64,000 nt of DNA from Rhodoferax koreense. GTDB taxonomy: Bacteria > Pseudomonadota > Gammaproteobacteria > Burkholderiales > Burkholderiaceae_C. The stretch's first letter is position 1. Each line of letters starts with the position of its first letter. The stretch spans positions 558,001 to 622,000 of the forward strand of contig NZ_CP019236.1 of the NCBI RefSeq assembly GCF_001955695.1, given 5' to 3'. Below, in pieces: positions 49,901 through 59,429 of the stretch. Below the pieces are notes generated by a model. That model worked only from the letters and a program-made list of their open reading frames with translations. It made no database searches and was not told the DNA's origin. The position numbers and the translations under genes were made by a program.

Positions 49901-52900
49901 CGTTCGCGGCCGGCGTGAACTTCAGGTTGCCCGCCGTGATGTTGGCCAGGCTGATGGTCTGGCCCGCCGTCACGGCCGCGCCGTTCAAGCTCAGGCTGCC
50001 GGCGCCCGGGGTTGTCGTGATCTTGATACCCTGCAGGCTGTTGCCATCGGCATCGCTGAAGCCGAAGTCGCCGACGCTGAAGGTGTAGACCGTGTCCTCA
50101 GTGGTCGTGACCGTGTTGTTCGCACCGCTCGGCGCATCGTTGACCGACGTCACGTCGACAATCATCGTGCAGGGGCTTGGGTCGATGTCGACGCCGCCGT
50201 TGGCCGTGCCGCCGTTATCCTGCACCTGGAAGGTGAAGCTCGCGTAGCCCGCACCACTGGCATTGGCCGCTGGCGTGAACTTCAGGTTGCCCGCCGTGAT
50301 GTTGGCCAAGCTGATGCTCTGGCCCGCCGCCACGGCCACGCCGTTCAAGCTCAGGCTGCCGGCGCCCGGGGTTGTCGTGATCTTGACGCTCTGCAAACTG
50401 TTACCGTCGGTATCGCTGAAGCCGAAGTCGGCGGCAGAAAAGGCGTAGCCCGTGTCTTCCAGCGTCGTGACCGTGTTGTTCGCACCGCTTGGCGCATCGT
50501 TGACCGACGTCACGTCGACCGTCATCGTGCGCGGGGTCGGGTCGATGTCCACGCCGCCATTGGCCGTACCGCCGTCGTCCTGCACCTGGAAGGTGAAGCT
50601 CGCGTAAGCCGTGCCGTTGGCGTTTGCTGCTGGCGTGAACTTCAGATTGCCGGCCGCGATGTTGGCCAGGCTGATGGTCTGGCCAGCCGTCACGGCCACG
50701 CCGTTGAGTGTCAGGTTACCGGCGCCGGGTACCGTGGCGATGCGCACGCCCTGCAGGGCGTTGCCGTCCACATCGCTGAAGCCGAAGTCCGTGGCGGTGA
50801 AGGTGTAGGCCGTGTCTTCCAGCGTGGTCACGGTCTTGCCGGTCCCGGCGGGCGCGTCGTTCACGGACGTGATGGTGACGGTCGTGCTGCCCGAGCCGAC
50901 CAGCGCGCCGCCACTGCCCTGTACACCCGTGTTGCCATCACTGAACGACCAGACCAGCTGCACCGAGGCCGGAGGCGCATCGCTGCTGTTGGCGTAGCCG
51001 ATGGCGCGCAACACGTTGTTCACCAGCGCCTGGGTGGCGTTGCTGTCGAAGGTCAGTACCAGCGTGCCGCTGGTGTTGGTGGTCACGGTGCCGACGGTCG
51101 TGCCGCCGTAGACCAGGCTGGCACCCTGCGTCAACGCCGACAGCGCGCCCGTGGCCGCGAACAGGTCCTGGGCCTGCGCGCCGCCGCTGCGCACCAGCGT
51201 GAGCGTGGCACCGGCATAGTGGCCGGCGGCCGCCAGTTCCGTGTCCACCACGGTGGCGCCAGGTGCCAGCGCCACGGCGCCGGCGTTCTCGGTGTAGGCC
51301 GCGCTGGCGGGCACCGACAGCGCCGGCGCCGTGTTGGCGGTCTGCACGTTGGCCGCGAACTCCGAGGTCGAGCCGTAGCTGCTGGCGCCGGTCTTCTCGG
51401 TGGCCGTGGCCGTGATCCAGGCGGCGTATGTCAGCCCGGCACTGGCCAGCGTGGCGTTGATGCTGGCGTTGCCGCTGGCGTCGGTCGTCACGTCCAGGGC
51501 GCCCAGGTAGACGTTGCCCTCGCCGTGGCCGCTGCCATCCGTGCTCCCGTCGGGCATGCCGAAGAACTCGATGCGGTAGGTTTTGTTGGCCTCGCTGTCA
51601 AGGCTGCCGGTGATGTGAAACAGATTGCCCACGAGGCTGGCCGAGGCCAGGACCGGCGTGTTCTGCTGGTTGTTGGCGCCGGTGTCGGCGTCGCCCGCGT
51701 CGTTGGGCGTGACGCCGCTCGGGCCCAGGTCGATGCCCAGCCCGCCGTTGGCGTAGATGGTGTTGCCCAGAACCGCATTGCCGGTGGTCCCGTTCTGGGT
51801 GATCCAGACCCCTGCAAGGCTGCTGCCTGCGATGCGGTTGCCTTCGCCCGCGCCGGTGCCGCCGACCATGTTGTTCTGCGCACCGGCGGCGATGATCACC
51901 GACTCGCCGCCCAGGCCCAGTGGCGTGCCGCTGGCGTCGGTGCCCAGGTCGTTGCCGATCACGCGGTTGCCGGTAGCCGCCGCGCCTGTGATGTACACGC
52001 CGCCGCCCGCCGTCCGCAGGCCCGAGATCACGTTACGGTCCGCCGCCGTGGTGCCGCCGATGGTGTTGTTGGCGCTTTGCACCACCACGCCCCAGGTGGT
52101 CTGGGCCCCGGCGGCGGCGGTGTACGTGCCGTCGGCCTGGATCGGCCCCAGGTCGTTGCCAACGATGGTGTTGCCGTCGGAGCCCGTTTCCAGGTAGATG
52201 GCGATGTCGAAGCCCTGGATGGACAGCCCGCGCACTGTGCTGCCGCCGCTGCCGCCGACGAAGTCCAGGCCCACCCAGCCGCTGGCATAGCCGTTGCCCT
52301 GCAGCACGATGGCCGGGCGGTTGCCGTTGGCGGCGAAGCTGTCGTCGGTGTTGGCGTCAATGACCACGGGCCGGCTGATCTGCGGCAGCGCCGAGCCCAG
52401 CACGATGGTGTGCACGCCGGTGCCGCTGATGCCGAAGTTGATCAGCGTGGGCAGACTGCCGGCTGGCGTGTTGTTGATGGCGATGAGCGCCTCGCGCAGC
52501 GAAATGAAACCGTCCGTGCCCTTGCTGGCCAACAGCGTGGACAGGCTGGTGGTGTCGCCATCCAGGGCGTCGCTGGCGGTGTCCACGACCAGCACCGCCT
52601 GCGTGCTGGAGATGGCCACCACACTCTTGGCGAACTCCGAGGTGTCTGTGAAGGTGTTGTAGGCGGCATTGGACCTGGTGGCCGTGGCCGAGATGACGGT
52701 GCCGGTCGCCACGGTGGCCGACAGTGTGGTGGAGAACGTGGCGTTGCCAGAGGCATCGGTGGCCACGTTGACGAAGCCGATATAGGTCTGGCCCTCGCCG
52801 TAGCCGCTCGCGTCGGCACTGGTATTGGCAAACAACTCGATGCGGAAGAAGCTGTTGGCCGTGCTGTTGAACGTGCCGGCGATGGTGAACTGGCCTGCGC

Positions 52901-55900
52901 CGTCGGTCTGCGCCAGCGTCAACACCGGGAAGTTCTGCAGGTTGTTGGCGCCGGTGTCCGTGTCGCCGGGGTCGTTGGCGGTGACACCGTCGTAGCCGAG
53001 GTCGATGGCCGGGCTATTGGTGCTGTTCGCATACACCGAGTTGCCCAGGACGGCGTTGCCTGAAATGTTCGCGCCCTGCATCAAAATCGCGCCGACAGCA
53101 TTGCCCGCGATGAGGTTGCCCTCGCCGGGGTTCACGCCACCGATCGTGTTATTCTGCGAGTTCGCGAGGAGCCACACGCCGACACTGTTGAACATCAGCG
53201 GCGTCCCGCCCGCATCCGTGCCGATGTAGTTGCCCACCACGTGGTTGCCGGTGGCGCCAGCCTGCAAGACGACGGCGGCATTGCTGAAGCCTGCCATCAC
53301 GTTGCGGTCGGCCGCACTCACACCGCCGATGGTGTTGTTCGTGCCACCCGCAATGAGGACGCCGGTATAGGTGTATCTGTTGAGGTCGTTGTCGACGCCG
53401 CCGCTTGGCAGCAGACTCCCGAGGTAATTGCCCGCAATGGTGTTGCCATCCGAGCCGGCGCTGATCTGGATGGCCGGGCCTGTGATGCCATTGATGACCA
53501 AGCCGCGGATCGTGCTGCCATCGGCGTTCGCACCCAGATTCAGGCCGACGCTGACGGCGCCATTGCCGTACAGGACGATGGCGGGCCGGCTGCCGTTGGC
53601 CGCGAAACTGTCGTCCGTCGTGCCGTCGATGACCACGGGCCGGTCGATGGTCGGTAGGGTCGAACCCAGCGTGATGGTGTGCACGCCCGTGCCGGCGATG
53701 GCGAAGTTGATTTTCGTCGGCAGGCTGCCGGCCGGCGTGTTGTTGATGGCCAGCAAGGCCTCGCGCAGGCTGATGAAGCCGTCCGCGCCCTTGGTGGCCA
53801 GCAGCGTAGAGACGCTGGTGGTGTCGCCGTCCACGGTGTCGGCCGCCGTGGTCACGACCAACACGTTCTGCTGCGTGGTGTGGATGGCCACCACACTGCG
53901 CGCGAACTCGGAGGTGTCGCTGAAGCTGCCATACCCCGCCACCGATCTGGTCGCCGTGGCCGAGATGAAGGCGCCCGCCGCCACCGTGGCCGACAGCGTG
54001 GTCGAGAAGCTCGCGTTGCCGCTGCCATCGGTCAACACGTTGACGAAGCCCAGCCAGGTCTGGCCTTCGCCGTAGCCGCTGGCGCTGGCGCCGGTGTTGG
54101 CGAACAGCTCGATGCGGACGTAGGTGTTCGCCGTGCTGTTGATGCTGCCGCTGATCTCGAAGCTGCCGATGCCATCGGTGCGCGCCACCGTCAGCACGGG
54201 GAAGTTTTGCAGGTTGTTGGCACCGGTGTCGGCATCGCCTGCGTCGTTGGTCGTCACCCCGCTGGTGCCCAGGTCGATGCCCACGCCGCTGGTGCCGGCA
54301 ACGGTGTGATAGACGTGGTTGCCCAGGATCGCGTTGCCGGTGCCGCCGCTCACGGCGATGCCGTCGTAGGTGGACGCAGCCTGGTTGCTGTTGGCGACGA
54401 TGTTGCCCTGGCCCCCGCCGGTGCCGCCGATCAGATTGTTGCTGCTGGCCACCTCGATGCCATTGCGTTGCATGCCCCAGTTGGCCGTGCCCGCCGCGTC
54501 GGTGCCGATGCGGTTGCCCTGCACCGTGACGCCGCCGGCGGATGCGTCCAAGCGGATGCCGGTCTGGCTGGCGCCGGCGATCACGTTGTTGGTGAACACG
54601 GTGTTGGCGCCTGCCTGGACTGCACGGATGCCGTCGATGGGCGCACTGACCACGGCGGTGCCGGCCGCATTGGTGCCGATCAGGTTATTGTGCACCACCG
54701 TGCCGCTGCCCGCGGTGCTGATGTACACCCCATAGTCGCCGTCGGCCGCGATCACATTGCCTTCGATGCGGTTGGAGGCGCCGTCGAATACGGTGATTCC
54801 CGCCTGCGCGCCGCTGAACGCCGTGACGCCGTCGGCACCGATGCCGATGTAGTTGCCCAGGATCTGGTTGCTGTTGGCGGTCGCGCCCGAGATGATCAGG
54901 CCGTACGTGCCACCGTCTCCGTTGGTGCCCAGCACGTTGCGGTCTGCCGCGGTGCTGCCGCCCACGGTGTTGTTGGCCCCCGCGATGCGCACCGTGTAGG
55001 ACCCGTTCGCTGCCGGCGCCAGGTTGCCCGTGGCGTCGACCGCACCCAGGTAGTTGCCGGCGATGGTGTTGCCGTCTGAGCCTGCCTCCACGCTGATGGC
55101 CGCGCCGAAGAAGTTGCGGATCACTAGACCACGGATGGTGGAGCCGCCGGCGGTGGAGGTCAGTGTCAGGCCGTGGTCGCCGAGGCCGTTCCCGTCGAGC
55201 ACGATGGCTGGCCGTCCACCGTTGCCGGTGACGCTGGCGGTGTCGGTGGTGCCGTCGATGAGCACGGGCCGGGTGATCGCCGGCAGCGCCGAACCCAGCG
55301 TGATGGTGTGCACGCCGCTGCCGGCGATGCTGAAGTTGACCAGCGTCGGCAGGCTGCCGGCTGGCGTGTTGTTGATGGCCGAGATCGCTTCGCGCAGCGA
55401 GATGAAACCGTCCGAGCCCTTGTTGGCCAGCAGCGCGTAGATGTTGCTGGTGTCGCCGTTGACGGTGTCGGCGTTGGTGTCGACCACCAGCGTGGTTTGC
55501 GTGGTGGAGATCGCCAGCAGGGTGGCGGAGAACTCCGAGGTGCCAGTGAAGCTGGCGAAACCGGCAACGCTCGCCGTGGCCGTGGCCGTGATGTAGAAGC
55601 CAGCCGCCACGGTGGCGCTCAGCGTGCTGGAGAAGGTGGCGTTGCCCGAGGCATCGGTGGTGACGTTGATGAAGCCCAGGAAGGTGTTGCCTTCGCCGTA
55701 GCCGTTGGCGGTCTTCGTCGCGTTGGCGAACACCTCGATGCGGAAGAAACTGCTGGCCGTGCTGTTGAGCGTGCCGCTGACGGTGACGTTGCCGCTGCCA
55801 TCGGTCGTGACCTGCGTCAGCACCGGGAAGTTCTGCAGATTGTTGGCGCCGGTGTCGGCATCGCCCGTGTCGTTGGCCGTCACGCCGCTCGTGCCCAGGT

Positions 55901-58900
55901 CGATGCCCAGGCCGCTGGCGCCGGCGACGGTGCCGTAGATGCTGTTGCCCAGGATCGCGTTGCCGGTGGCGGTGCCGCTGGACACGGTGATGCCGTCGAA
56001 GGTCGTCGCCGCCTGGTTGGCGTTGGCGATGACGTTGCCCTGCCCCGCACTGGTGCCGCCGATCACGTTGTTCGAACCGCTGATGACGATGCCGCTCTGC
56101 TGCACGCCCCAGTTGGCCGTGCCGGCCAGGTCGGTGCCGATGCGGTTGCCGCGCACCACGTTCGAGTTGCTGCTGAGGCTGATGCCGCTGCCGGTGCCGC
56201 CGCCGATCCAGTTGTCCAGGATCTGAACGCCGCCTGGCGCACTGATCAAGATGCCCGCGGTCTGGCCGCCCAGCAGCGTGCCCGTGGCCGAGATGCCGAC
56301 GCGGTTGCCCTGGATCACGTTGCCGCTGCCCTGGCCGGAGAGGAACATCGCCTGGGCAGCGCCGGTCGCGACCACGTTGCCCTGCCCTGCGCCTGCGCCG
56401 CCGATGGTGTTGTTGGCGGCGCCCGACTGGATCGACACGGCGTTGGCCGCCGCCGTCACGCGCGTGGTGCCGGCTGCATTGGTACCGATGTAGTTGCCCT
56501 GCACTGCGTTCCCGGTGGCGCCGGCGCCGAACAACAGCACGCCGTAGCCCGCGTTGCCCTGGGCGATGACGTTGCGGTCGGCGGCGGTGCTGCCGCCGAT
56601 CACGTTGTTGGCGCTGCCCACGTAGACCACGTAGCTGCTGTTGGTCACGGTCGCGAGGTTGCCGCTGGCGTCGATGGAGCCTAGGTAGTTGCCGGCGATG
56701 GTGTTGCCGTCCGAGCCGGTGTCGAGGTAAATGGCGGCATCGGTGGCGTTGGTGATCACCAGCCCGCGCACCGTGGAGCCGCCCGAACCCGCGCCCAGGC
56801 GCAGGCTGCTGCTGGCGACGCCGTTCATGTTGACCACGACCGAGGGCACGTTGCCGCGCGCGGCGAAGCTGTCGTCCGTCGTGGCGTCGATGACGACGGG
56901 CTTGGTGATGGTCGGCAGCGCCGAGGCCAGCGTGATGGTGTTCACCCCCGTGCCGGCAAGGGCGAAGTTCACCAGGGTGGGCAGGCTGCCTGCCGGCGTG
57001 TTGTTGATCGCGGTGATCGCCTCGCGCAGCGAGATGAGGCCGTCGGCCCCCTTGCTGGCCAGAAGGGTAGAGATGCTGGTGGTGTCGCCGTTCACCGTAT
57101 CGGCATTGGTGTCCACGACCAGCACTGCCTGCGTGCTGGAAATGGCCACGACGTTCTTGGCGAATTCCGAGGTGTCGGTGAACGCGGTATAGGCCGCGCT
57201 CGTGGCCTTGGTAGCGGTGGCCGAGATCACATAGCCCGCCGGCACATCCACGCCGTTGAGCGTGGCCGCGATGCTGCCATTGCCCGAGGCGTTGGTCGCC
57301 ACGTCGGCATAGCCCAGGTAGATCTGCCCCAGGCCGTAACCACTGCTGTTGCCGCTGGCGGAGGCGAAGAACTCGATGCGGAAGTAGCTGTTCGCGGTGC
57401 TGTTGAGCGTGCCCGCCACCGTCACCTGGTTGGCCTCGTCGGTGCGGGCCAGCGTCAGCACGGGGTAGTTCTGCAGGTTGTTGGTCCCGGTGTCGGCGTC
57501 GCCTGTATCGTTGGCCGTGACGCCGTCGACGTTCAGGTCGATGCCCAGGCCGGTGTTGCCATACACGAGGTTGCGCATGTAGCTGTTGCCCGTGCCGGCG
57601 GAGCCGTACTGGCTGATGGCGACGGTGTACACGCCCCCCTGGCCGCTGAAGGCCACGATGTTGTCCAGGAACTGGTTGTTGGTGGGCCCGCTGATGGGGG
57701 CCACGGCGTCCTCCACCAGGATGCCGTTTTGCTGCACTCCCCAGTTGGCCGTGCCAGTCAGGTCGGTGCCGATGCGGTTGCCCTGGACCAGCGTGCCGCT
57801 GGAGGCGCCGTCGAGTTCGATACCGACGTGGCTGACGCCGGCGATCCAGTTGCCTTCGCCCGCGCCGGGCCCGCCGATCACGGTGTTGTCCGGGCCGTCC
57901 TCGATGTAGATGCCGTCACCGCCGCTCCCCAGCACGGTTGCGCCGTCGGCGCCTACGCCGATCCAGTTGCCCTTGAGGACGTTGTTGTCGCTGGCCTCGC
58001 CGAAAATCTGGATGCCGTCATCGCCGTTGCCGGAGATGATGTTGCACTGGTTGGCGTTCGCCCCGCCGATGGTGTTTGCGGACGCGCCGTTCTGGATGCG
58101 TACGCCATCGCCGGCATTGGCGATGGCGGCGGTGCCTGCCAGATTGGTTCCGATGTAGTTGCCGATGACCTGGTTGCCGGTGCCGGAGGCGCCATCGATG
58201 AGAACGCCATTGGCGTTGCCGGACAACAAGTTGCGGTCTGCGCCCGTGGTTCCGCCGATCACGTTGTTGGCGCCGAGCACGTCGATCGCGGCGCCGCCAT
58301 TGCCCGTGCCCTGCGCATTCCCGCTGTTGCCCAAACTCCCGATGTAGTTGCCAGCGATGGTGTTGCCGCTCGAGCCAGCGTCGATCTGGATGCCGTCGCC
58401 CTGGAAGTTGCGGATGATCAGGCCGCGGATGGTGCTGCCGCCCGAACCCGTGGCCAGTTCCAGGCCGTCGGCGTTGAGGTTGTTGCCGTCCAGGATGACG
58501 GCCGGCCGGTTGCCGTTGGCCGCGAAGCTGTTGTCGGTGGTCGCGTCCAGGATCACCGTGCCGGTGATCGTCGGCAGTGCCGAACTGAGTGTGATGGTGT
58601 GGACCGCCGTTCCCGCGATGTTGAAGTTAATCGTGTCGGTGCCCGCGTTGCCGTTGGCGTTGGTGATCGCCTGGCGCAGCGAGCCGGCGCCGCTGTCGTT
58701 GGTGTTGGTCACGGTGTACGTGGCCAACACGCCCTGCCAGCGTGCCTGCGTCTGAAGGTCGAAGGCGAGCTGGGCTTCGATGTGGCCGGTCTGCATCTCG
58801 AGCGTCCAGTTGCCGCCCAGGCTGGCCTGGCCGGTTCGGTCCACCGAAGCCGCGACATCGGCGCCCGTCAGTTGCGCCAGGCCCTGCACCAGCGCCTGGC

Positions 58901-59411
58901 CGTCGGCGCCCTGGGCCACGTCGCAGCCATAGAGCAGCAGATCGGCGCCGCCGCTCAGGTGTTCGCCCCAGCCGGCGATTTCACCGGCGCGTTGCAGCAA
59001 GGCCTGCTGGTCCAGCGTGGTGTCGCCCAGCACCACGCGGCCTTCGCTGCCGTGCGCGACCACGTGCACCCCATCGACGTCGCCCCGCTCGGCCAGCGTG
59101 CTGGAGATCAGTGCGATGCCGTCGTCGTCGGCGCCGATGCGCACCACCTCGATGTGGCGGCCCGCGGTGGCCTGCGCAGTGATGTCGGCGATCAGCATTT
59201 CGGCATCGGGCACGCGTTCGTCGATGAAGACCAGCTCGGTGGCATCGCGCGGCGCCGTCGGCGCGGGCTGCGTTTCGGTCGATGCCGTTGCGGTTTCCTG
59301 CGCCGGCCATGGCGTCGCCAAGGCCGTGGCGGCCGGATGATCGGCGGCGTAGAGGATGCGCGGCTCGATGTCTTCGAGGACGGCGCGGCGACGGCTGGCA
59401 GGGGCGTTCAT
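46968..59411 (-). CDS. Giant (4,147-residue) LEPR/DUF4347 surface-type protein with beta-helix and cadherin-like repeats
   Basis: One uninterrupted frame. Order: an N-terminal LEPR-like motif (LEDIEPRILYAAD, residues 12-24) with no classical signal peptide; DUF4347 (about 60-225) with H120 (AHGSEG) and C163 (YGCDVA); five right-handed beta-helix modules (about 230-2690), each opening with a [TN]DS/SLREA-type segment; a linking Ig-like unit; six near-identical cadherin/VCBS-like domains (about 2855-3574); and two further cadherin-type domains. After these come a Pro-rich linker (about 3925-4000), one membrane helix (WIGSAALSLGLAIWA, about 4064-4083), the segment PAWQNFDPVPVL and a charged tail. 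No RTX nonapeptides or LPXTG are seen. It follows the adaptor gene by 18 bases. Probably an exported, anchored adhesin or matrix protein; enzyme activity of the beta-helices is possible but not shown. Confidence 0.88.
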   Translation of the reverse strand: MNAPASRRRAVLEDIEPRILYAADHPAATALATPWPAQETATASTETQPAPTAPRDATELVFIDERVPDAEMLIADITAQATAGRHIEVVRIGADDDGIALISSTLAERGDVDGVHVVAHGSEGRVVLGDTTLDQQALLQRAGEIAGWGEHLSGGADLLLYGCDVAQGADGQALVQGLAQLTGADVAASVDRTGQASLGGNWTLEMQTGHIEAQLAFDLQTQARWQGVLATYTVTNTNDSGAGSLRQAITNANGNAGTDTINFNIAGTAVHTITLSSALPTITGTVILDATTDNSFAANGNRPAVILDGNNLNADGLELATGSGGSTIRGLIIRNFQGDGIQIDAGSSGNTIAGNYIGSLGNSGNAQGTGNGGAAIDVLGANNVIGGTTGADRNLLSGNANGVLIDGASGTGNQVIGNYIGTNLAGTAAIANAGDGVRIQNGASANTIGGANANQCNIISGNGDDGIQIFGEASDNNVLKGNWIGVGADGATVLGSGGDGIYIEDGPDNTVIGGPGAGEGNWIAGVSHVGIELDGASSGTLVQGNRIGTDLTGTANWGVQQNGILVEDAVAPISGPTNNQFLDNIVAFSGQGGVYTVAISQYGSAGTGNSYMRNLVYGNTGLGIDLNVDGVTANDTGDADTGTNNLQNYPVLTLARTDEANQVTVAGTLNSTANSYFRIEFFASASGNSSGYGLGQIYLGYADVATNASGNGSIAATLNGVDVPAGYVISATATKATSAAYTAFTDTSEFAKNVVAISSTQAVLVVDTNADTVNGDTTSISTLLASKGADGLISLREAITAINNTPAGSLPTLVNFALAGTGVNTITLASALPTITKPVVIDATTDDSFAARGNVPSVVVNMNGVASSSLRLGAGSGGSTVRGLVITNATDAAIYLDTGSDGNTIAGNYLGSIDASGNLATVTNSSYVVYVGSANNVIGGSTAADRNVIAQGNAGYGVLLFGAGATGNAVQGNYIGTNAAGTTRVTAAANAVSIQSGAANNTIGGAGAGQGNVVATGAAQAMFLSGQGSGNVIQGNRVGISATGTLLGGQTAGILISAPGGVQILDNWIGGGTGSGISLSSNSNVVRGNRIGTDLAGTANWGVQQSGIVISGSNNVIGGTSAGQGNVIANANQAATTFDGITVSSGTATGNAILGNSIYGTVAGASGLGIDLGTSGVTANDTGDADTGANNLQNFPVLTQVTTDGSGNVTVSGTLNSTASSFFRIEVFANATKTANGYGEGNTFLGFINVTTDASGNATFSSTLSATVAAGFYITATATASVAGFASFTGTSEFSATLLAISTTQTTLVVDTNADTVNGDTSNIYALLANKGSDGFISLREAISAINNTPAGSLPTLVNFSIAGSGVHTITLGSALPAITRPVLIDGTTDTASVTGNGGRPAIVLDGNGLGDHGLTLTSTAGGSTIRGLVIRNFFGAAISVEAGSDGNTIAGNYLGAVDATGNLAPAANGSYTVRIAGANNTVGGSTAADRNVLGTNGDGGTYGLIISGATANSNQILGNYIGIGADGVTAFSGAQAGITVFDGASNRIEGNVIAADGDYGVYISTAGSGTVVHNNLIGTNAAGTAVVSAPIDGIRAVQAGANTVFTNNVIAGASQTGIRLDASAGGVTVQGNRIGTDAAGTANWGMQRNGIEVASSNNLIGGTGGGQGNIVANSNQAASTYDGIAVSGGTGNAILGNHVYHTVAGTSGVGIDLGTSGVTTNDAGDADTGANNLQNFPVLTVARTDGIGSFEISGSINSTANTYVRIELFANTGASASGYGEGQTWLGFVNVLTDGSGNASFSTTLSATVAAGAFISATATRSVAGYGSFSDTSEFARSVVAIHTTQQNVLVVTTAADTVDGDTTSVSTLLATKGADGFISLREALLAINNTPAGSLPTKINFAIAGTGVHTITLGSTLPTIDRPVVIDGTTDDSFAANGSRPAIVLYGNGAVSVGLNLGANADGSTIRGLVINGITGPAIQISAGSDGNTIAGNYLGSLLPSGGVDNDLNRYTYTGVLIAGGTNNTIGGVSAADRNVMAGFSNAAVVLQAGATGNHVVGNYIGTDAGGTPLMFNSVGVWLLANSQNNTIGGVNPGEGNLIAGNAVGAILMQGANISGNAVLGNSVYANSTNSPAIDLGYDGVTANDPGDTDTGANNLQNFPVLTLAQTDGAGQFTIAGTFNSTANSFFRIELFANTSADASGYGEGQTYIGFVNVATDASGNATFSTTLSATVATGTVISATATRSNAAYNTFTDTSEFAKSVVAISSTQAVLVVDTASDALDGDTTSLSTLLASKGTDGFISLREALIAINNTPAGSLPTLINFGISGTGVHTIVLGSALPQISRPVVIDANTDDSFAANGNRPAIVLQGNGYASGWVGLDFVGGSGGSTVRGLSIQGFDIAIYLETGSDGNTIVGNDLGPIQADGTYTAAAGAQTTWGVVVQSANNTIGGTTAADRNVISGLRTAGGGVYITGAAATGNRVIGNDLGTDASGTPLGLGGESVIIAAGAQNNMVGGTGAGEGNRIAGSSLAGVWITQNGTTGNAVLGNTIYANGGLGIDLGPSGVTPNDAGDADTGANNQQNTPVLASASLVGNLFHITGSLDSEANKTYRIEFFGMPDGSTDGSGHGEGNVYLGALDVTTDASGNASINATLASAGLTYAAWITATATEKTGASSYGSTSEFAANVQTANTAPALSVPASAAYTENAGAVALAPGATVVDTELAAAGHYAGATLTLVRSGGAQAQDLFAATGALSALTQGASLVYGGTTVGTVTTNTSGTLVLTFDSNATQALVNNVLRAIGYANSSDAPPASVQLVWSFSDGNTGVQGSGGALVGSGSTTVTITSVNDAPAGTGKTVTTLEDTAYTFTATDFGFSDVDGNALQGVRIATVPGAGNLTLNGVAVTAGQTISLANIAAGNLKFTPAANANGTAYASFTFQVQDDGGTANGGVDIDPTPRTMTVDVTSVNDAPSGANNTVTTLEDTGYAFSAADFGFSDTDGNSLQSVKITTTPGAGSLSLNGVAVAAGQSISLANITAGNLKFTPAANASGAGYASFTFQVQDNGGTANGGVDIDPSPCTMIVDVTSVNDAPSGANNTVTTTEDTVYTFSVGDFGFSDADGNSLQGIKITTTPGAGSLSLNGAAVTAGQTISLANITAGNLKFTPAANANGAGYASFTFQVQDDGGTANGGVDTDPTPRTMTVNVTSVNDAPTGSDKTVSTLEDTAYIFTATDFGFSDVDGNALQGVRIATVPGAGNLTLNGAAVTAGQSISLANITAGNLKFTPAANASGAGYASFTFQVQDDGGTANGGVDTDPTPRTMTVNVTSVNDAPTGTDRTVATFENTAHVFNVADFGFSDVDGHALLAVKITTAPGAGSLTLNGVAVTAGQMVVAADIAAGDLMFTPAANASGVGYASFSFQVQDNGGTANGGVDIDPSPRTMTVNVTSVNSAPSGANNTVTTTEDTVYTFGVGDFGFSDTDGNSLQSVKITTTPDAGSLSLNGVAVAAGQSISLANITAGNLKFTPAANANGTAYASFTFQVQDDGGTTNGGVDTDPTPRTMTVDVTPVNDAPTVVTSGGTAGYARGGAAVLIDDGLLVADLDDAMLHGASVAISANYESGHDRLGFNDQNGITGHWDAGTGVLTLSGSATLAAYQAALRSITFANDSASPAPATRTVRFTVDDGSVGSIAATRDVVLATPNRAPTITSNGGGADASLSLPENSSVVTTVTATDADTPPQQLTYSIAGGADAGRFTLDASTGVLRFTQAPDAEHPSDADHNGVYEVVVQVSDGMASTAQAIRVTVTDVNEFQVSPLIDTDNAPNIVASRVVNGGPVGITVHASDADATAVVSYSLVDSASGRFTIDPTTGVVTVADSQRLAGDAPGAPYEIVVQATSSDGSARTASFLVRLPENEIAVPVRPPPVAPLPQPPAEPATTSPAAPGTEVATGIQASAPDAIVSGKPGADEGDRSGPPVAPLAIAASRTQRPHGADLQRLAAFHPVASLTERRDLALSPTDALLEALERLRATASGTRRTPAPAIELESNRGHTELPTGEPVVDAVWIGSAALSLGLAIWATRGGALLTSMLSTTPAWQNFDPVPVLRRPKADLGRAGRNRDGAPQSQAAEDSIAAAENTRSGDDASAG
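48691..50850 (-). repeat. Six tandem 360-bp repeats encoding cadherin/VCBS-like domains
   Basis: Six units of exactly 360 bases (120 residues each), bounded by the codons for SVNDAP or close variants at 48691, 49051, 49411, 49771, 50131, 50491 and 50851. Units share LEDTAYTFTATDFGFSDVDG, then NALQGV-type sequence. The nucleotide identity is high, so recent duplication or gene conversion is likely, and copy number may vary between strains. Confidence 0.92.
51350..58720 (-). repeat. Five beta-helix modules of about 1.3-1.6 kb
   Basis: Each module opens with a (S/F)ISLREAI-type segment, at about 58665, 57020, 55388, 53761 and 52491. It then shows NTITLGSALPTITRPVVIDG-like sequence, many (N)xIxGNYIG turns, and a closing block (GDADTGANNLQNFPVL) plus a beta-sandwich segment. 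Spacing is 1.27-1.65 kb. More diverged than the 360-bp repeats, so older. Confidence 0.8.
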
Positions 59412-59429
59412 GGTCGGATGCCGGGGCTT

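Noticed and set aside
48691-50850. CRISPR array
   Set aside because: Repeats are 360 bases, contiguous, in frame and coding; there are no short repeats with unique spacers.
49320-53063. Long plus-strand open frame (1,247 codons) opposite the giant gene
   Set aside because: It mirrors the repetitive, GC-rich giant gene; the translation is His/Arg/Gly-rich without domains, and the minus-strand frame has clear domains throughout.
46968-59411. RTX adhesin secreted by a type I system
   Set aside because: No GGxGxD nonapeptide repeats near the C-terminus and no ABC exporter gene in the window; the C-terminus is a membrane helix instead.
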